NCBI GenBank assembly: GCA_017694755.1
Contig: JADIMO010000087.1
Coordinates: 1 to 64,000 of the forward strand
Direction: 5' to 3'
Source of the DNA: Candidatus Cryptobacteroides merdavium
GTDB lineage: Bacteria > Bacteroidota > Bacteroidia > Bacteroidales > UBA932
Length of the DNA: 64,000 nucleotides
Shown: piece by piece, positions 9,043 to 17,274 of the stretch
How positions within the stretch are numbered: the first letter of the stretch is position 1
Layout of the letters: each line of letters starts with the position of its first letter
Translations under genes and position numbers: made by a program
Notes under the pieces: generated by a model
Database searches by the model: none
What the model was told of the DNA's origin: nothing
What the model saw: only the letters and a program-made list of their open reading frames with translations

Positions 9043-9972
9043 ATGACAGTCTATCCTTGTGTCAAGGTCAATCTCGGCCTGAATGTGCTTCGTAAGCGGT
9101 CTGACGGATATCATGACCTGGAGACTCTCTTTGTGCCTTCCGGAGAATACCGTGATGTCCTTGAAATCATAGCAGGAGACGACTGGAGCCGCACTTCTGC
9201 CTCGCTTTTTGCGAGATACGGAGCATTTTCGTTCTCTGAGCTGTCTTCGTCCCCGTCTGTCCCGTTTCCGTCAGGGCAGGAATATGGGCCGGGAAAGCCT
9301 CTTGTTCAGGCTATTTCAGAGGACGGGAAGCTGATGATTACCATAGCGAGGAAAGAAGGAGTGGACTGGAATCCTCTTGATGACCTTTGTGCAAGGGCAT
9401 ATTTTCTTCTTGACAAGGACTTTGACCTGCCACCTGTGAAAATCTATCTTGAAAAGCTTTCTCCTGTAGGTGCCGGACTTGGCGGAGGCTCTGCAGATGC
9501 AGCCTTTGCCATAAGGGAGATTGCCCGGCTTTTTGACCTCGGGCTTGATGATGCAGCGATGGCTGGATATGCCGCCAGACTTGGCAGCGACTGTGCTTTC
9601 TTCATATATGGCAGGCCCATGTTCGGGGAGGGGAGAGGCGAGATGCTTTCGGATTTTCCCATGCCTTGCCTGGACGGATTCGAACTGAAGATAGTGGTTC
9701 CGGACGGGATATCTGTTTCCACCGCGGATGCGTACCGAGGCATAAGTCCGTGCATTCCGGAGATTCCGTTGAGGAAAGTGCTCATGCATCCGGTCAGTGA
9801 ATGGAAAGACCTGCTTGTGAATGATTTTGAAACGACTGTCTTTGCAAAATATCCTGTACTTGCCTCCATCAAGCAGTCCCTTTATGATACAGGTGCCGTA
9901 TATGCTTCCATGTCAGGCAGCGGTTCCGCCCTTTTTGCCCTTTATGAGAAATTCAAAAAAGGAAAAATATAA
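9043..9972 (+). CDS. ispE: 4-diphosphocytidyl-2-C-methyl-D-erythritol kinase
   Basis: GHMP kinase of the MEP isoprenoid pathway, phosphorylating CDP-ME with ATP in the cytoplasm. The N-terminal substrate motif (CVKVNLGLNVLRKRSDGYHD), the glycine-rich ATP loop PVGAGLGGGSADAA (about 142-155) and the third GHMP motif SMSGSGSALFALYEKF near the C terminus are intact. At 309 residues it is longer than usual. The excess is a Ser/Pro-rich insertion at about residues 63-95 (FSELSSSPSVPFPSG). It lies 23 nt after sufD and ends in a terminator, so it may be the last gene of the suf transcript. Confidence 0.93.
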   Translation: MTVYPCVKVNLGLNVLRKRSDGYHDLETLFVPSGEYRDVLEIIAGDDWSRTSASLFARYGAFSFSELSSSPSVPFPSGQEYGPGKPLVQAISEDGKLMITIARKEGVDWNPLDDLCARAYFLLDKDFDLPPVKIYLEKLSPVGAGLGGGSADAAFAIREIARLFDLGLDDAAMAGYAARLGSDCAFFIYGRPMFGEGRGEMLSDFPMPCLDGFELKIVVPDGISVSTADAYRGISPCIPEIPLRKVLMHPVSEWKDLLVNDFETTVFAKYPVLASIKQSLYDTGAVYASMSGSGSALFALYEKFKKGKI

Positions 9973-9993
9973 TAAAAAAGCGAAAACTGTGGC

Positions 9994-10040
9994 GAAGTCC
10001 CGGAATCTGTGGTGAAAGATTTCGGGGCTTTCTCTTTTTT
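9994..10040 (+). terminator. Intrinsic terminator after ispE
   Basis: AGTCCCGGAATCT (9996-10008) pairs with AGATTTCGGGGCT (10017-10029) over 13 positions with two wobbles, followed by TTCTCTTTTTT. The sequence around the 5' arm resembles the intergenic stretch at 13421-13460. Confidence 0.8.
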
Positions 10041-10069
10041 GTCTTCATTTGTTCCAAAATATTGATCAT

Positions 10070-11299
10070 ATGAAGGGAAAGGGATTTTATGCAGTTGCGG
10101 CAGTGTTGCCGGCTGCACTTGTGATGTCCTGCGGGACAATTGAGGTTGATGCTCCGGGCGATGTATCCGGAACAGGGCAGGGGCCAGGAGGCGGCCAGAC
10201 CGTTCCGCTTCCGGAGGAAAAGGAGCTCTATGTCACAGGAGTGGAATATCCGGAAGGATATGACTGGCATGCCGATGAAAACTATGGCCATGTGGCATGC
10301 AAGGTCTTTCTCATGAAAGAGGGTGAACGTATTGTCGAACTTTCCGCGGATGAACGGAATCTGGTGACATCGGATGCAGACATGCACCGGTGTGTGGACG
10401 GGCATCTTTATACCGATTATTCCACTGAGTCAGAGACTGTGATAAAGATGGACGGGGAAGAGCTGTTCCGTTATCAGGAAAGGGAGATGATCTGCGGATT
10501 TCAGGTGGTGGACGGAGATGTATATACTCTCGGCATGCCGAGAGACGGAGCTGACGGATGGACATGGAGAAGAAACGGCGATGTCATGATGTCCAGGACA
10601 TCCGGCTATATCATGAACGGTCTGTCGCTGGACAACGGCTCCATGTGGTTCACATATGTGGATCCCGTCGTGAGCGGAGACAAGGTGAAAGAGAGGTACT
10701 ACCTGGTTTCAGACGGCAAGACCATACCTGTAGGCGCTGCAGCGGATGTGGAAAAGGTGGACGACATTCTTCTGTATGGGGGCGTGACATATTACACGGC
10801 AAGACTTCAGGGCATGAACGGTCATGTGGTATATATCGGTGAGCAGGCGATGTCCGTACCGGCAGGATCTGCCAGAGAGACTCTTGGCTGCAGGATACAC
10901 TATGCGGGCCGGAGCATTTATGTCTCAGGGACCAAGCGTTTTGCAATGGACGGATCGATGGACATGCCGTCATTGTGGAAGGATTTCAAGCTGGATTTCA
11001 ACTATCAGGGCTCTTCTACTGTCATGCATGGTTATTATGTGGACTCGGATGACATCTATTGTGTATATACCGACACTCAGCATGATGAGTTGAGAGTATA
11101 CAAATCAGGTCTGGTGGATTCGGAGCATGATGCGTTTAAGTATTCATATCTTTCCCATGCCGGAGGATGTGCGGCAGACGGCCATTTCAGCCTGGCTCTG
11201 CATCCTGCTGCACCGGGTGTCCTGCCTGCATTGCTTACGGACGGGGAGGTGAAGGAATATGATTTCAACGGCTATTTTACCTCCGTATCATACTGGTAA
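10070..11299 (+). CDS. Hypothetical lipoprotein
   Basis: Unrecognised surface or periplasmic lipoprotein, 409 residues from ATG 10070. I prefer this start because it gives MKGKGFYAVAAVLPAALVMSC, a signal peptide ending in a lipobox (LVMSC). The segment just after the Cys is Gly/Pro-rich (GTGQGPGGG), a typical linker. The body is rich in Tyr, Trp and Gly with repeating strand-like segments (LYVTGVEYPEGYDW, GDVYTLGMPRDG, DILLYGGVTYYTARL, SIYVSGTKRFAMDG), suggesting a beta-propeller-like fold. This fold idea is inference only. The gene stands alone between the ispE terminator and the convergent tsaE. Confidence 0.75.
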   Translation: MKGKGFYAVAAVLPAALVMSCGTIEVDAPGDVSGTGQGPGGGQTVPLPEEKELYVTGVEYPEGYDWHADENYGHVACKVFLMKEGERIVELSADERNLVTSDADMHRCVDGHLYTDYSTESETVIKMDGEELFRYQEREMICGFQVVDGDVYTLGMPRDGADGWTWRRNGDVMMSRTSGYIMNGLSLDNGSMWFTYVDPVVSGDKVKERYYLVSDGKTIPVGAAADVEKVDDILLYGGVTYYTARLQGMNGHVVYIGEQAMSVPAGSARETLGCRIHYAGRSIYVSGTKRFAMDGSMDMPSLWKDFKLDFNYQGSSTVMHGYYVDSDDIYCVYTDTQHDELRVYKSGLVDSEHDAFKYSYLSHAGGCAADGHFSLALHPAAPGVLPALLTDGEVKEYDFNGYFTSVSYW

Positions 11300-11320
11300 G
11301 CCCGTTTGGCTTAGCAGAAA

Positions 11321-11746
11321 TCAGTCCTGTTCCCATGAAAGGGTACGGGACTGGTCCGGATTGACCGTTATGAAAACGCGCAATGTTTCCTCCGGCAGGA
11401 GTCCGATGATATTTTCAGGCCACTCCATGATGCAATAGTCTCCGCTGTAGAAATAGTCGTCCACACCGATATCGATGGCTTCGGCCGGCTTGCTGATGCG
11501 GTAAAAATCGAAATGATAGACAGGTTCCCCGTTCCTGGTCCTGTATTCATTTATGATGGTGAAAGTCGGTGAACATACCGTATCTTCCACACCGAGCCTG
11601 TCGCATAAGGCTGTGGTGAATGTTGTTTTCCCTGCTCCCATCGGGGCAAAGAATGCTATGATTTTTCTTCCTCCGGTCTTCTGCAGAAATTCTTCCGCGG
11701 CCCTTCCGAGGTCTGATGTGTCCTTTATTGTTACTTCCTTTTTCAT
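11321..11746 (-). CDS. tsaE: tRNA threonylcarbamoyladenosine ATPase TsaE
   Basis: ATPase partner of TsaB/TsaD in synthesis of N6-threonylcarbamoyladenosine on ANN-decoding tRNAs. It has Walker A APMGAGKTTF, the switch-like SPTFTIINEY, and HFDFYRI and EWPENI blocks typical of TsaE. I start it at 11746 (MKKEVTIKD, 141 residues). The longer frame to 11836 would begin upstream of a likely -7 element (minus-strand TATTTTTG, complement of 11771-11778). The comM stop lies 86 nt upstream. Confidence 0.93.
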   Translation of the reverse strand: MKKEVTIKDTSDLGRAAEEFLQKTGGRKIIAFFAPMGAGKTTFTTALCDRLGVEDTVCSPTFTIINEYRTRNGEPVYHFDFYRISKPAEAIDIGVDDYFYSGDYCIMEWPENIIGLLPEETLRVFITVNPDQSRTLSWEQD

Positions 11747-11770
11747 CTTTCCGCTGTGAAATGCATCCGG

Positions 11771-11778
11771 CAAAAATA
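11771..11778 (-). promoter_or_regulatory. -7 element for tsaE
   Basis: The minus strand reads TATTTTTG, 25 nt before the chosen tsaE ATG at 11746. This supports the short start. Confidence 0.5.
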
Positions 11779-11832
11779 GAAAGAATTGCCGGAAAAGACA
11801 ATCTGTCGGCATGTATTCGTTGCAACTTGTTT

Positions 11833-13368
11833 TCATTGCATCATATCCTTCTTGTCCAGGAAACGGAAAGATGCGGCTTCGGAGAGATGCGATATGCTGA
11901 TGTATGGGGATGAATCAAGATCGGCAATGGTACGGGATATCTTCAGTATCTTAGAACATGCACGGGCTGATAAGCCCATGTTGCCGATGAGTCTTTCAAG
12001 GAAGGCTTTCCCTCCGCTGTCAAGGTTGCAATGTCGTCCGGTGAGCTTCATGTGCATTTCAGCATTGCAGAATATGCCGTCGGAGGCAAACCTTTCTTTC
12101 TGTATCTGTCTCGCGGCAGCCACCCTTTCTGCAATCTTTGCGCTTGGTTCCCCATATTCCCTTTCCACCAGTTTTTTTGTGTCCACCGGATGCAGCCACA
12201 GGTGGATGTCAATCCTGTCCATCAGCGGTCCGGAGAGTCTTGAGAGGTATGCCATTCGCCTGGCCGGAGAGCAGGTGCACCTGTCACCTTCTCCGTAATA
12301 TCCGCACGGGCACGGGTTAGCCGCCGCCACCAGCATGAAGGACGCAGGATATTCCACTTTGCTCCTGAGTCTGGATATGGTGACTTTTCTGTCTTCAAGC
12401 GGGCTTCGGAGGGCCTCGGTTATCTTTTTGGGAGCTTCGGGGAATTCGTCGAGAAACAATACTCCATTATGCGCAAGCGATATTTCCCCTGGCATTATGT
12501 ATTCTGTCCCGCCTCCTATGAGGGCCGGCAGAGATGTGCTGTGGTGCGGAGCCCTGAATGGCCTTTCCCAAATGAGACCTCCCTCTGAATTCCCTTTCCC
12601 TGCCACGGAGTATATCTTGCTGGTCTGTATGGCCTCCTGCAAGTCCATTGCCGGCAATATCCCAGCAAGGGCCCTGGCCATTGTGCTTTTTCCTGAGCCC
12701 GGAGGACCTATCATGATGACATTGTGCCCTCCGGCGGCGGCAATTTCAAGTCCGCGTCTGGCGCCTTCCTGCCCTATTATTTCGGCAAAATCGGGAATGT
12801 CCCGGAGTGATTTCCGGCATGTCACCCTTGGCCTGTTGCGTATGAGCAGGCGGCTGCTTTCCTGCCCTGAAACAATTCGTATCACATCTCCAAGCGAGCT
12901 GACTCCGTACACGTTGATGTCTCCATACCCTATGGCCTCCATTGCGGACTCTTCAGGAAGGATGCATCCCTTGAATCCCATTTCTGCCGCCAGTTCCACG
13001 GCCGGAAGGGCTCCCGGTACCTTTCTGACAGAGCCGTCAAGCCCCAGTTCTCCCATCATGAGATATTTTCCGGCATCCGGCATCATTTCCTGTCCGGATG
13101 CCGCTATTATGCCTATTGCTATCGGCACGTCATATCCGCTGCCTTTCTTCTTTATGTCAGCAGGAGCAAGATTGATGACTATCTTTTTCCCGGGTATCCT
13201 GTATTTCATGAACTGCAGGGCGGATATTGTTCTCAGCAGGCTTTCCTTTACTGCTGTGTCGGCCAGCCCGACAAGATGTATTCCTATTCCTGATGTCATG
13301 TCAACCTCCACTGTGACCGGAATGGCCCTGATGCCTATGCATCTTGTCCCGTAAACATTTGTCAGCAT
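11833..13368 (-). CDS. comM: YifB/ComM family AAA+ Mg-chelatase-like protein
   Basis: A 511-residue AAA+ helicase-like protein. ComM is known as a hexameric branch-migration helicase helping integrate DNA in natural transformation, while the role in Bacteroidota is less clear. Visible parts are an N-terminal ChlI domain (residues 1-125), Walker A GPPGSGKSTMARAL (about 216-229), Walker B NGVLFLDEFPE, the Cys-rich motif ANPCPCGYYGEGDRCTC, and a C-terminal lid helix bundle (GLSARACSKILKISRTIADL). The ATG at 13368 fits the family start MLTNVYGT. Confidence 0.94.
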   Translation of the reverse strand: MLTNVYGTRCIGIRAIPVTVEVDMTSGIGIHLVGLADTAVKESLLRTISALQFMKYRIPGKKIVINLAPADIKKKGSGYDVPIAIGIIAASGQEMMPDAGKYLMMGELGLDGSVRKVPGALPAVELAAEMGFKGCILPEESAMEAIGYGDINVYGVSSLGDVIRIVSGQESSRLLIRNRPRVTCRKSLRDIPDFAEIIGQEGARRGLEIAAAGGHNVIMIGPPGSGKSTMARALAGILPAMDLQEAIQTSKIYSVAGKGNSEGGLIWERPFRAPHHSTSLPALIGGGTEYIMPGEISLAHNGVLFLDEFPEAPKKITEALRSPLEDRKVTISRLRSKVEYPASFMLVAAANPCPCGYYGEGDRCTCSPARRMAYLSRLSGPLMDRIDIHLWLHPVDTKKLVEREYGEPSAKIAERVAAARQIQKERFASDGIFCNAEMHMKLTGRHCNLDSGGKAFLERLIGNMGLSARACSKILKISRTIADLDSSPYISISHLSEAASFRFLDKKDMMQ

Positions 13369-13420
13369 GATTTTTTTCTGGCAAATATTGCCTTGAAAAA
13401 AAGAAAAAACAGTTAAAAAG

Positions 13421-13460
13421 AGAAAAATGTGGCGAAATCATGGATGCTATGGCGAATATT
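13421..13460. repeat. Intergenic element similar to the ispE terminator arm
   Basis: The sequence around GTGGCGAAATC...ATGGCGAA resembles 9987-10016 (GTGGCGAAGTC...GTGGTGAA) in the same order and spacing. Here the pairing arms have diverged, so it would not make a strong terminator. It lies in the 242-nt gap between divergent comM and mlaE. Confidence 0.35.
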
Positions 13461-13538
13461 TTCTCGGGACGTTTCAGGCATTTTCTCTTCCGGCTGACAT
13501 TTCCTGTGCAGAATAAGGGCTATCTTGATCAAATTTAT

Positions 13539-13546
13539 TAATTTTG
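13539..13546 (+). promoter_or_regulatory. -7 element for mlaE-mlaF
   Basis: TAATTTTG matches TAnnTTTG and lies 64 nt before the mlaE ATG. No good -33 partner was found. Confidence 0.45.
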
Positions 13547-13610
13547 TTTCTTTGTGGACCATGTGTCGGGAGATGTGTGCAGATGGAATGATGTCATTTG
13601 AGCATTCAGT

Positions 13611-14357
13611 ATGATAAGAAGATTTTTGGAAGCCGTCGGGAGCTACTGTCTTTTTCTTAGGATGGTGTTCCGCAGACCGGAGAAATGGAAGATTTTCTGG
13701 AAACAGTTTGTCATAGAGACTGACAAGCTGATACTTTCGTCAATAATAATAGTGGGCGTCATCTCGGTCTTCATAGGCGGGGTGCTTGTCATCCAGACGG
13801 CATCAAACATGTCCAATCCGATGCTGGACCGGATGCTTGTCGGATATATGGTCCGGGAGACCCTTGTGCTGGAATTCTGTTCCACGGTGGTGGCTCTCAT
13901 TCTGGCGGGCAAGATGGGATCAAACATCGCTTCTGAAATCGGAAGCATGAGGATTTCGGGGCAGATTGATGCCATGGACATGATGGGGGTCAATTCTGCA
14001 GGATTTCTGGTACTGCCGAAGGTGATGTCGGCGACCTTGCTCAGTCCGCTCTTGATGATGTTCAGCTTTACTCTCGGCATTTTCGGCGGATGGTGTGTGG
14101 TAGAGATGACGGAGATCATCCCGGCGGCGAAATACATTGCCGGGCTGAAATATTCCTACAACGGGTTCTATGTGTTCTACAGCGGGTTCAAGATGTCTCT
14201 GTTCTGCTTTCTGATATCCTCTATTTCGGCTTATAACGGCTATTATGCCGAAGGCGGTTCCCTTGGCGTCGGCGCTTCGAGCACGAGGTCCATCGTGGTG
14301 ACCAGCATCCTCATCCTGTTGTTCGACCTGATAGTAACCCAGCTCATGTTGTACTGA
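13611..14357 (+). CDS. mlaE: MlaE-family lipid ABC transporter permease
   Basis: Inner-membrane permease of the MlaE/YrbE family, 248 residues. These proteins act with an MlaF ATPase and an MCE substrate-binding protein to move phospholipid between inner and outer membranes. Family hallmarks seen are the amphipathic N-terminal helix, GGVLVIQTASNM, LAGKMGSNIASEIGSMRISGQIDAMDMMGV (about 102-130) and five hydrophobic segments. It is followed after 47 nt by mlaF. No mlaD/MCE gene lies next to them, so the MCE partner must be encoded elsewhere. Confidence 0.93.
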   Translation: MIRRFLEAVGSYCLFLRMVFRRPEKWKIFWKQFVIETDKLILSSIIIVGVISVFIGGVLVIQTASNMSNPMLDRMLVGYMVRETLVLEFCSTVVALILAGKMGSNIASEIGSMRISGQIDAMDMMGVNSAGFLVLPKVMSATLLSPLLMMFSFTLGIFGGWCVVEMTEIIPAAKYIAGLKYSYNGFYVFYSGFKMSLFCFLISSISAYNGYYAEGGSLGVGASSTRSIVVTSILILLFDLIVTQLMLY

Positions 14358-14404
14358 CATTCCCTGTTATGATAAATTTGCCGGACCGGCGTTAACATAA
14401 AACC

Positions 14405-15169
14405 ATGATAAAAGTTGAGCACCTTTACAAGAGTTTTGGAGACCTGCATGTCCTCAAGGATTTGAACCTTGATTTCGAGGCGGGGAAATGCAATATGATC
14501 ATAGGTGCAAGCGGCTCGGGCAAGACCGTCCTGCTGAAGAACCTTATCGGCCTGCTTGAACCTGATTCAGGCGAAATATGGTACGGGGGCAAGATGCTTT
14601 CCGGCATGGGCTATGATGAAAAGTCCAGGCTCAGGCAGAAAATCGGGGTGCTTTTTCAGGGCTGCGCCCTCTTTGACTTCGAAACCGTGCTTGGCAATGT
14701 CATATTCCCGATGAACTTTTTCACCGACTGGACAGAAAAGGAGAAGATAGAAAGGGCGAGATTCTGTCTTGACAGGGTGAATGTCAAAGGAGCGGACAAC
14801 AGGTATCCCAGTGAACTGAGCGGCGGGATGCAGAAAAGGGTAGGGATAGCCAGGGCGATTGCCCTCAATCCGGACTTCCTGTTCTGCGACGAGCCGAATT
14901 CGGGACTGGATCCATACACTTCAAGTTTGATCGACAATCTTATACATGGAATTACTGAAGAGTTCAACATCACTACGGTGATCAATACGCATGACATGAA
15001 TTCCATACTCGAAATAGGGGACAGCATAGCATTTATCTGCAACGGGACAGTCATGTGGAAGGGTGACAGGCATTCCATCATGCATACTACCTGTCAGGAA
15101 CTTCGTACATTCGTTGGAGCCAATGTGCTTGCAAGGCACATGATAGATGATTCCGGGGCCGGTTCATGA
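14405..15169 (+). CDS. mlaF: MlaF-family lipid ABC transporter ATPase
   Basis: ATPase of the lipid transport system whose permease is encoded just upstream, 254 residues. Walker A GASGSGKT (about 36-43), Q-loop LFQGCALFD, signature LSGGMQKR (as in MlaF rather than LSGGQ), Walker B FLFCDEPNSGLDP and H-loop INTHDMNS are intact. The pair with mlaE forms one transcription unit that converges on the TM/beta-barrel gene. Confidence 0.94.
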   Translation: MIKVEHLYKSFGDLHVLKDLNLDFEAGKCNMIIGASGSGKTVLLKNLIGLLEPDSGEIWYGGKMLSGMGYDEKSRLRQKIGVLFQGCALFDFETVLGNVIFPMNFFTDWTEKEKIERARFCLDRVNVKGADNRYPSELSGGMQKRVGIARAIALNPDFLFCDEPNSGLDPYTSSLIDNLIHGITEEFNITTVINTHDMNSILEIGDSIAFICNGTVMWKGDRHSIMHTTCQELRTFVGANVLARHMIDDSGAGS

Positions 15170-15192
15170 TAACCGCTACGCATCTGTCAGTC

Positions 15193-15251
15193 AGATTCTC
15201 TGGCTGCGTTCGGGAAACCGGTTGGGGCTTTGTCCGGGATGACGGTTGAGG
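15193..15251. repeat. Dispersed intergenic repeat, copy 2
   Basis: AGATTCTCTGGCTGCGTTCGGG (15193-15214) and CGGGATGACGGTTGAGG (15235-15251) match the two halves of 7501-7535, separated here by about 20 extra bases. Confidence 0.4.
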
Positions 15252-15255
15252 AGTG

Positions 15256-16572
15256 TCAGAGCCTTATGCGGAGTCCTGCTTCAAATCCGAGCATAAGAGG
15301 CTGTACTTTTCTGATGCTGTTCGGCTGGCTGCTTTCGAAATAATACCTGACGCTAGGGTCGATGTATATGCCGAGCCTGTTCCCGACTGTGAATTCCACA
15401 CCGATGCCGGCATTGGCAGAAAGTTGTACTCCCGTGCTCTTTTCATGGTGGCTGATTATCCGGTCAGTGGCATCGATCAGATATTTGTCGTCCACGCATT
15501 TTTCCACTGTGCCTCCGGCATATGCATAGAAGTCCACGAAACTGCCCTTGCAGATGCTGTAATAGACATTGACCGGGATTCCGATATAATGCTGGCTGTT
15601 TCTGATGTCTGAGTCAGTGAAGGCCGTGCCCTCGTTGTCGTAGTAGGTGCCGTCGAATGTCCTTGTCAGGAGAGTGTAGTTGACCCCTATGCTCATTGTC
15701 CATCTGGGGGTGAAGCCTATTCTTGCCCCGACACCGAATGACATCGGGATGCCATAGGAAGTTGCATGGCTTTCCACTATTTCGTCCCTGATGATCCTTC
15801 CCTGGCTCTGCATCGGAGGAATTGCCTCTCCGTTTCCATCCGAGGCGCTGTTGCTGATGGCATTGCCGAACATGGCGAGTGAAACATCCGGTCTTTTCTT
15901 TGTCATTTCATCGTCCGGGAACTCTGCTGCAAATTCTGCTGCAGGGTCCGGCAGGCTGTATGTCCGGGATGATGTCTCTTCTCCGGATATATTTTCCGTG
16001 TCGGAAGTATTGCCGGAAGAAAGTCCGGCCATCTTGTCCGGTCGGGCTTCTGCTTTCTTGTCAGAGGTTTCCGCAGGGGTGTCAAGCACAGACTGCGGTA
16101 TTGAAGATTGTTTTTCAGCTTTTGGTGCTTCTGCAGGTGATGCCGCTGCCGCAATGAGGGCCGCTGCCGCTTTCCGGCTTGTCTCCGCCATGTCTTCCGG
16201 AGCGGAGGCGGCTCCTTGTCCTGTCACCTGTGATGCCTTTCCGTCATTCCTGCTTCCGCCGGAGAGCTTCTGGCCGCGGCGGATGCCTGTCTGCGTTTCC
16301 GGAGCCGTGGATACCACCGCTATGGCACTGGTGTCCGGCACAGGCTCTTGCCTGATGCCGAACACCGCCGCCACGGCCACGGCCGCTGCGGCAGCAACGC
16401 CGATGCCGGCGTTGCGCAGCCGTATCAGCATTGTCCTCCTGTGTTTCCCGGCATTGATTTCAGAGAGTCTGCCGCTGACGGCATCCCATACGCGGTCGGG
16501 AACTTCTTCCCGGCCGTCTTCCATCATTGACCGAATCTTCAGGTCGAATTCTTTATCCCGGTCTTCAAGCAT
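15256..16572 (-). CDS. Anti-sigma-like TM protein with C-terminal beta-barrel domain
   Basis: A 438-residue protein with three parts. The acidic/basic N terminus (residues 1-48) precedes one membrane helix (about 49-68, VAAAAAVAVAAVFGI), as in small ECF anti-sigma factors. A long low-complexity Ala/Ser/Glu/Lys linker (about 75-240) follows. The last 170 residues look like an outer-membrane PorT-type beta-barrel (RIGFTPRWTMSIGVNYTLL, YIGIPVNVYYSI, GLRIRL at the end with terminal aromatic/aliphatic pattern). Its start overlaps the sigma gene end by 8 nt, so the two are translationally coupled. I infer a sigma regulator. The barrel may stay periplasmic or be a sensor of barrel-assembly stress. 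Confidence 0.8.
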   Translation of the reverse strand: MLEDRDKEFDLKIRSMMEDGREEVPDRVWDAVSGRLSEINAGKHRRTMLIRLRNAGIGVAAAAAVAVAAVFGIRQEPVPDTSAIAVVSTAPETQTGIRRGQKLSGGSRNDGKASQVTGQGAASAPEDMAETSRKAAAALIAAAASPAEAPKAEKQSSIPQSVLDTPAETSDKKAEARPDKMAGLSSGNTSDTENISGEETSSRTYSLPDPAAEFAAEFPDDEMTKKRPDVSLAMFGNAISNSASDGNGEAIPPMQSQGRIIRDEIVESHATSYGIPMSFGVGARIGFTPRWTMSIGVNYTLLTRTFDGTYYDNEGTAFTDSDIRNSQHYIGIPVNVYYSICKGSFVDFYAYAGGTVEKCVDDKYLIDATDRIISHHEKSTGVQLSANAGIGVEFTVGNRLGIYIDPSVRYYFESSQPNSIRKVQPLMLGFEAGLRIRL

Positions 16573-17146
16573 CTTTTTTCATTTCTTTTATCTTGTTCTG
16601 CAGCCACACTCTTGCCCTGCTCAACTGTGTCCGGGAAGTGGTCTCGGAAATATTCAGCATGTCGGCTATCTCCTTATGTGAATATCCTTCTATCACATAC
16701 ATGTTGAATACCGTCCTGAATCCGGTAGGCAGGGAGGTTATGAGCTTCATCAGCTCCTTGTACCCGATGTTGTCCATCTGCGAGGAGATGTCCGTGCTCA
16801 GGTTGCGGGCAGTCTCCAGTTCGTCGCTCATCTTCAGGGCATCCTTTTTCCTCAGGTACATGAGTGCAGTGTTGACAAAGATCTTTCTCGCCCAGCCTTC
16901 AAAGGAACCGTCTCCCTTGAATGTTTCCAGCCTTGTGAAAAGTGTCACGAACCCCTCTTGCATAATGTCCTCCGCCGCATTCCGTTCTCCAACATATCGG
17001 ATGCATACGGGGAACATTCTGGAAGCCAGCCGGTCATATAATGCCTTCTGGGCCATCCTGTCTCCTTTTATGCACCGGTCAATCAGTTCATGCTCAAGGT
17101 TTACGGTCACAGTACAGTCTCCACTTGCCAGGTTTCGTATACACAT
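16565..17146 (-). CDS. ECF RNA polymerase sigma factor
   Basis: Sigma-70 family ECF factor, about 193 residues. Region 2 is seen at about 15-85 (HELIDRCIKGDRMAQKALYDRL, AEDIMQEGFVTLF, GWARKIFVNTALMYLRKK). Region 4 is at about 130-185 (LPTGFRTVFNMYVIEGYSHKEIADML, SETTSRTQLSRARVWLQ). It overlaps the downstream gene for a TM/beta-barrel protein by 8 nt. The exact start is uncertain because the first residues (MCIRNLASG) are not conserved in the family. A minus-strand TATATTTG at 17220-17227 is the likely -7 element. Confidence 0.9.
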   Translation of the reverse strand: MCIRNLASGDCTVTVNLEHELIDRCIKGDRMAQKALYDRLASRMFPVCIRYVGERNAAEDIMQEGFVTLFTRLETFKGDGSFEGWARKIFVNTALMYLRKKDALKMSDELETARNLSTDISSQMDNIGYKELMKLITSLPTGFRTVFNMYVIEGYSHKEIADMLNISETTSRTQLSRARVWLQNKIKEMKKDA

Positions 17147-17219
17147 TCCCGCGAGATAGAAGATGCAGCCTTGCGGCAGAATGTTGCATCTTCACTGAAA
17201 TTCTTTCAGACGCGTTCTG

Positions 17220-17227
17220 CAAATATA
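17220..17227 (-). promoter_or_regulatory. -7 element for the ECF sigma gene
   Basis: The minus strand reads TATATTTG about 75 nt before the sigma start. It is divergent from TATTTTTG at 17241-17248. Confidence 0.5.
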
Positions 17228-17240
17228 AGAGATTTTGTGC

Positions 17241-17248
17241 TATTTTTG
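17241..17248 (+). promoter_or_regulatory. -7 element for the TPR gene
   Basis: TATTTTTG matches TAnnTTTG. It lies 27 nt before the chosen ATG at 17275, which supports that start over any upstream one. Confidence 0.5.
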
Positions 17249-17274
17249 CAATTCGTCGTGACCATAGTGTTGAC

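Noticed and set aside
15791-16681. Long plus-strand frame opposite the TM/beta-barrel gene
   Set aside because: Antisense of the Ala/Ser-rich linker. Low complexity, no start context, and it overlaps the coupled sigma gene.
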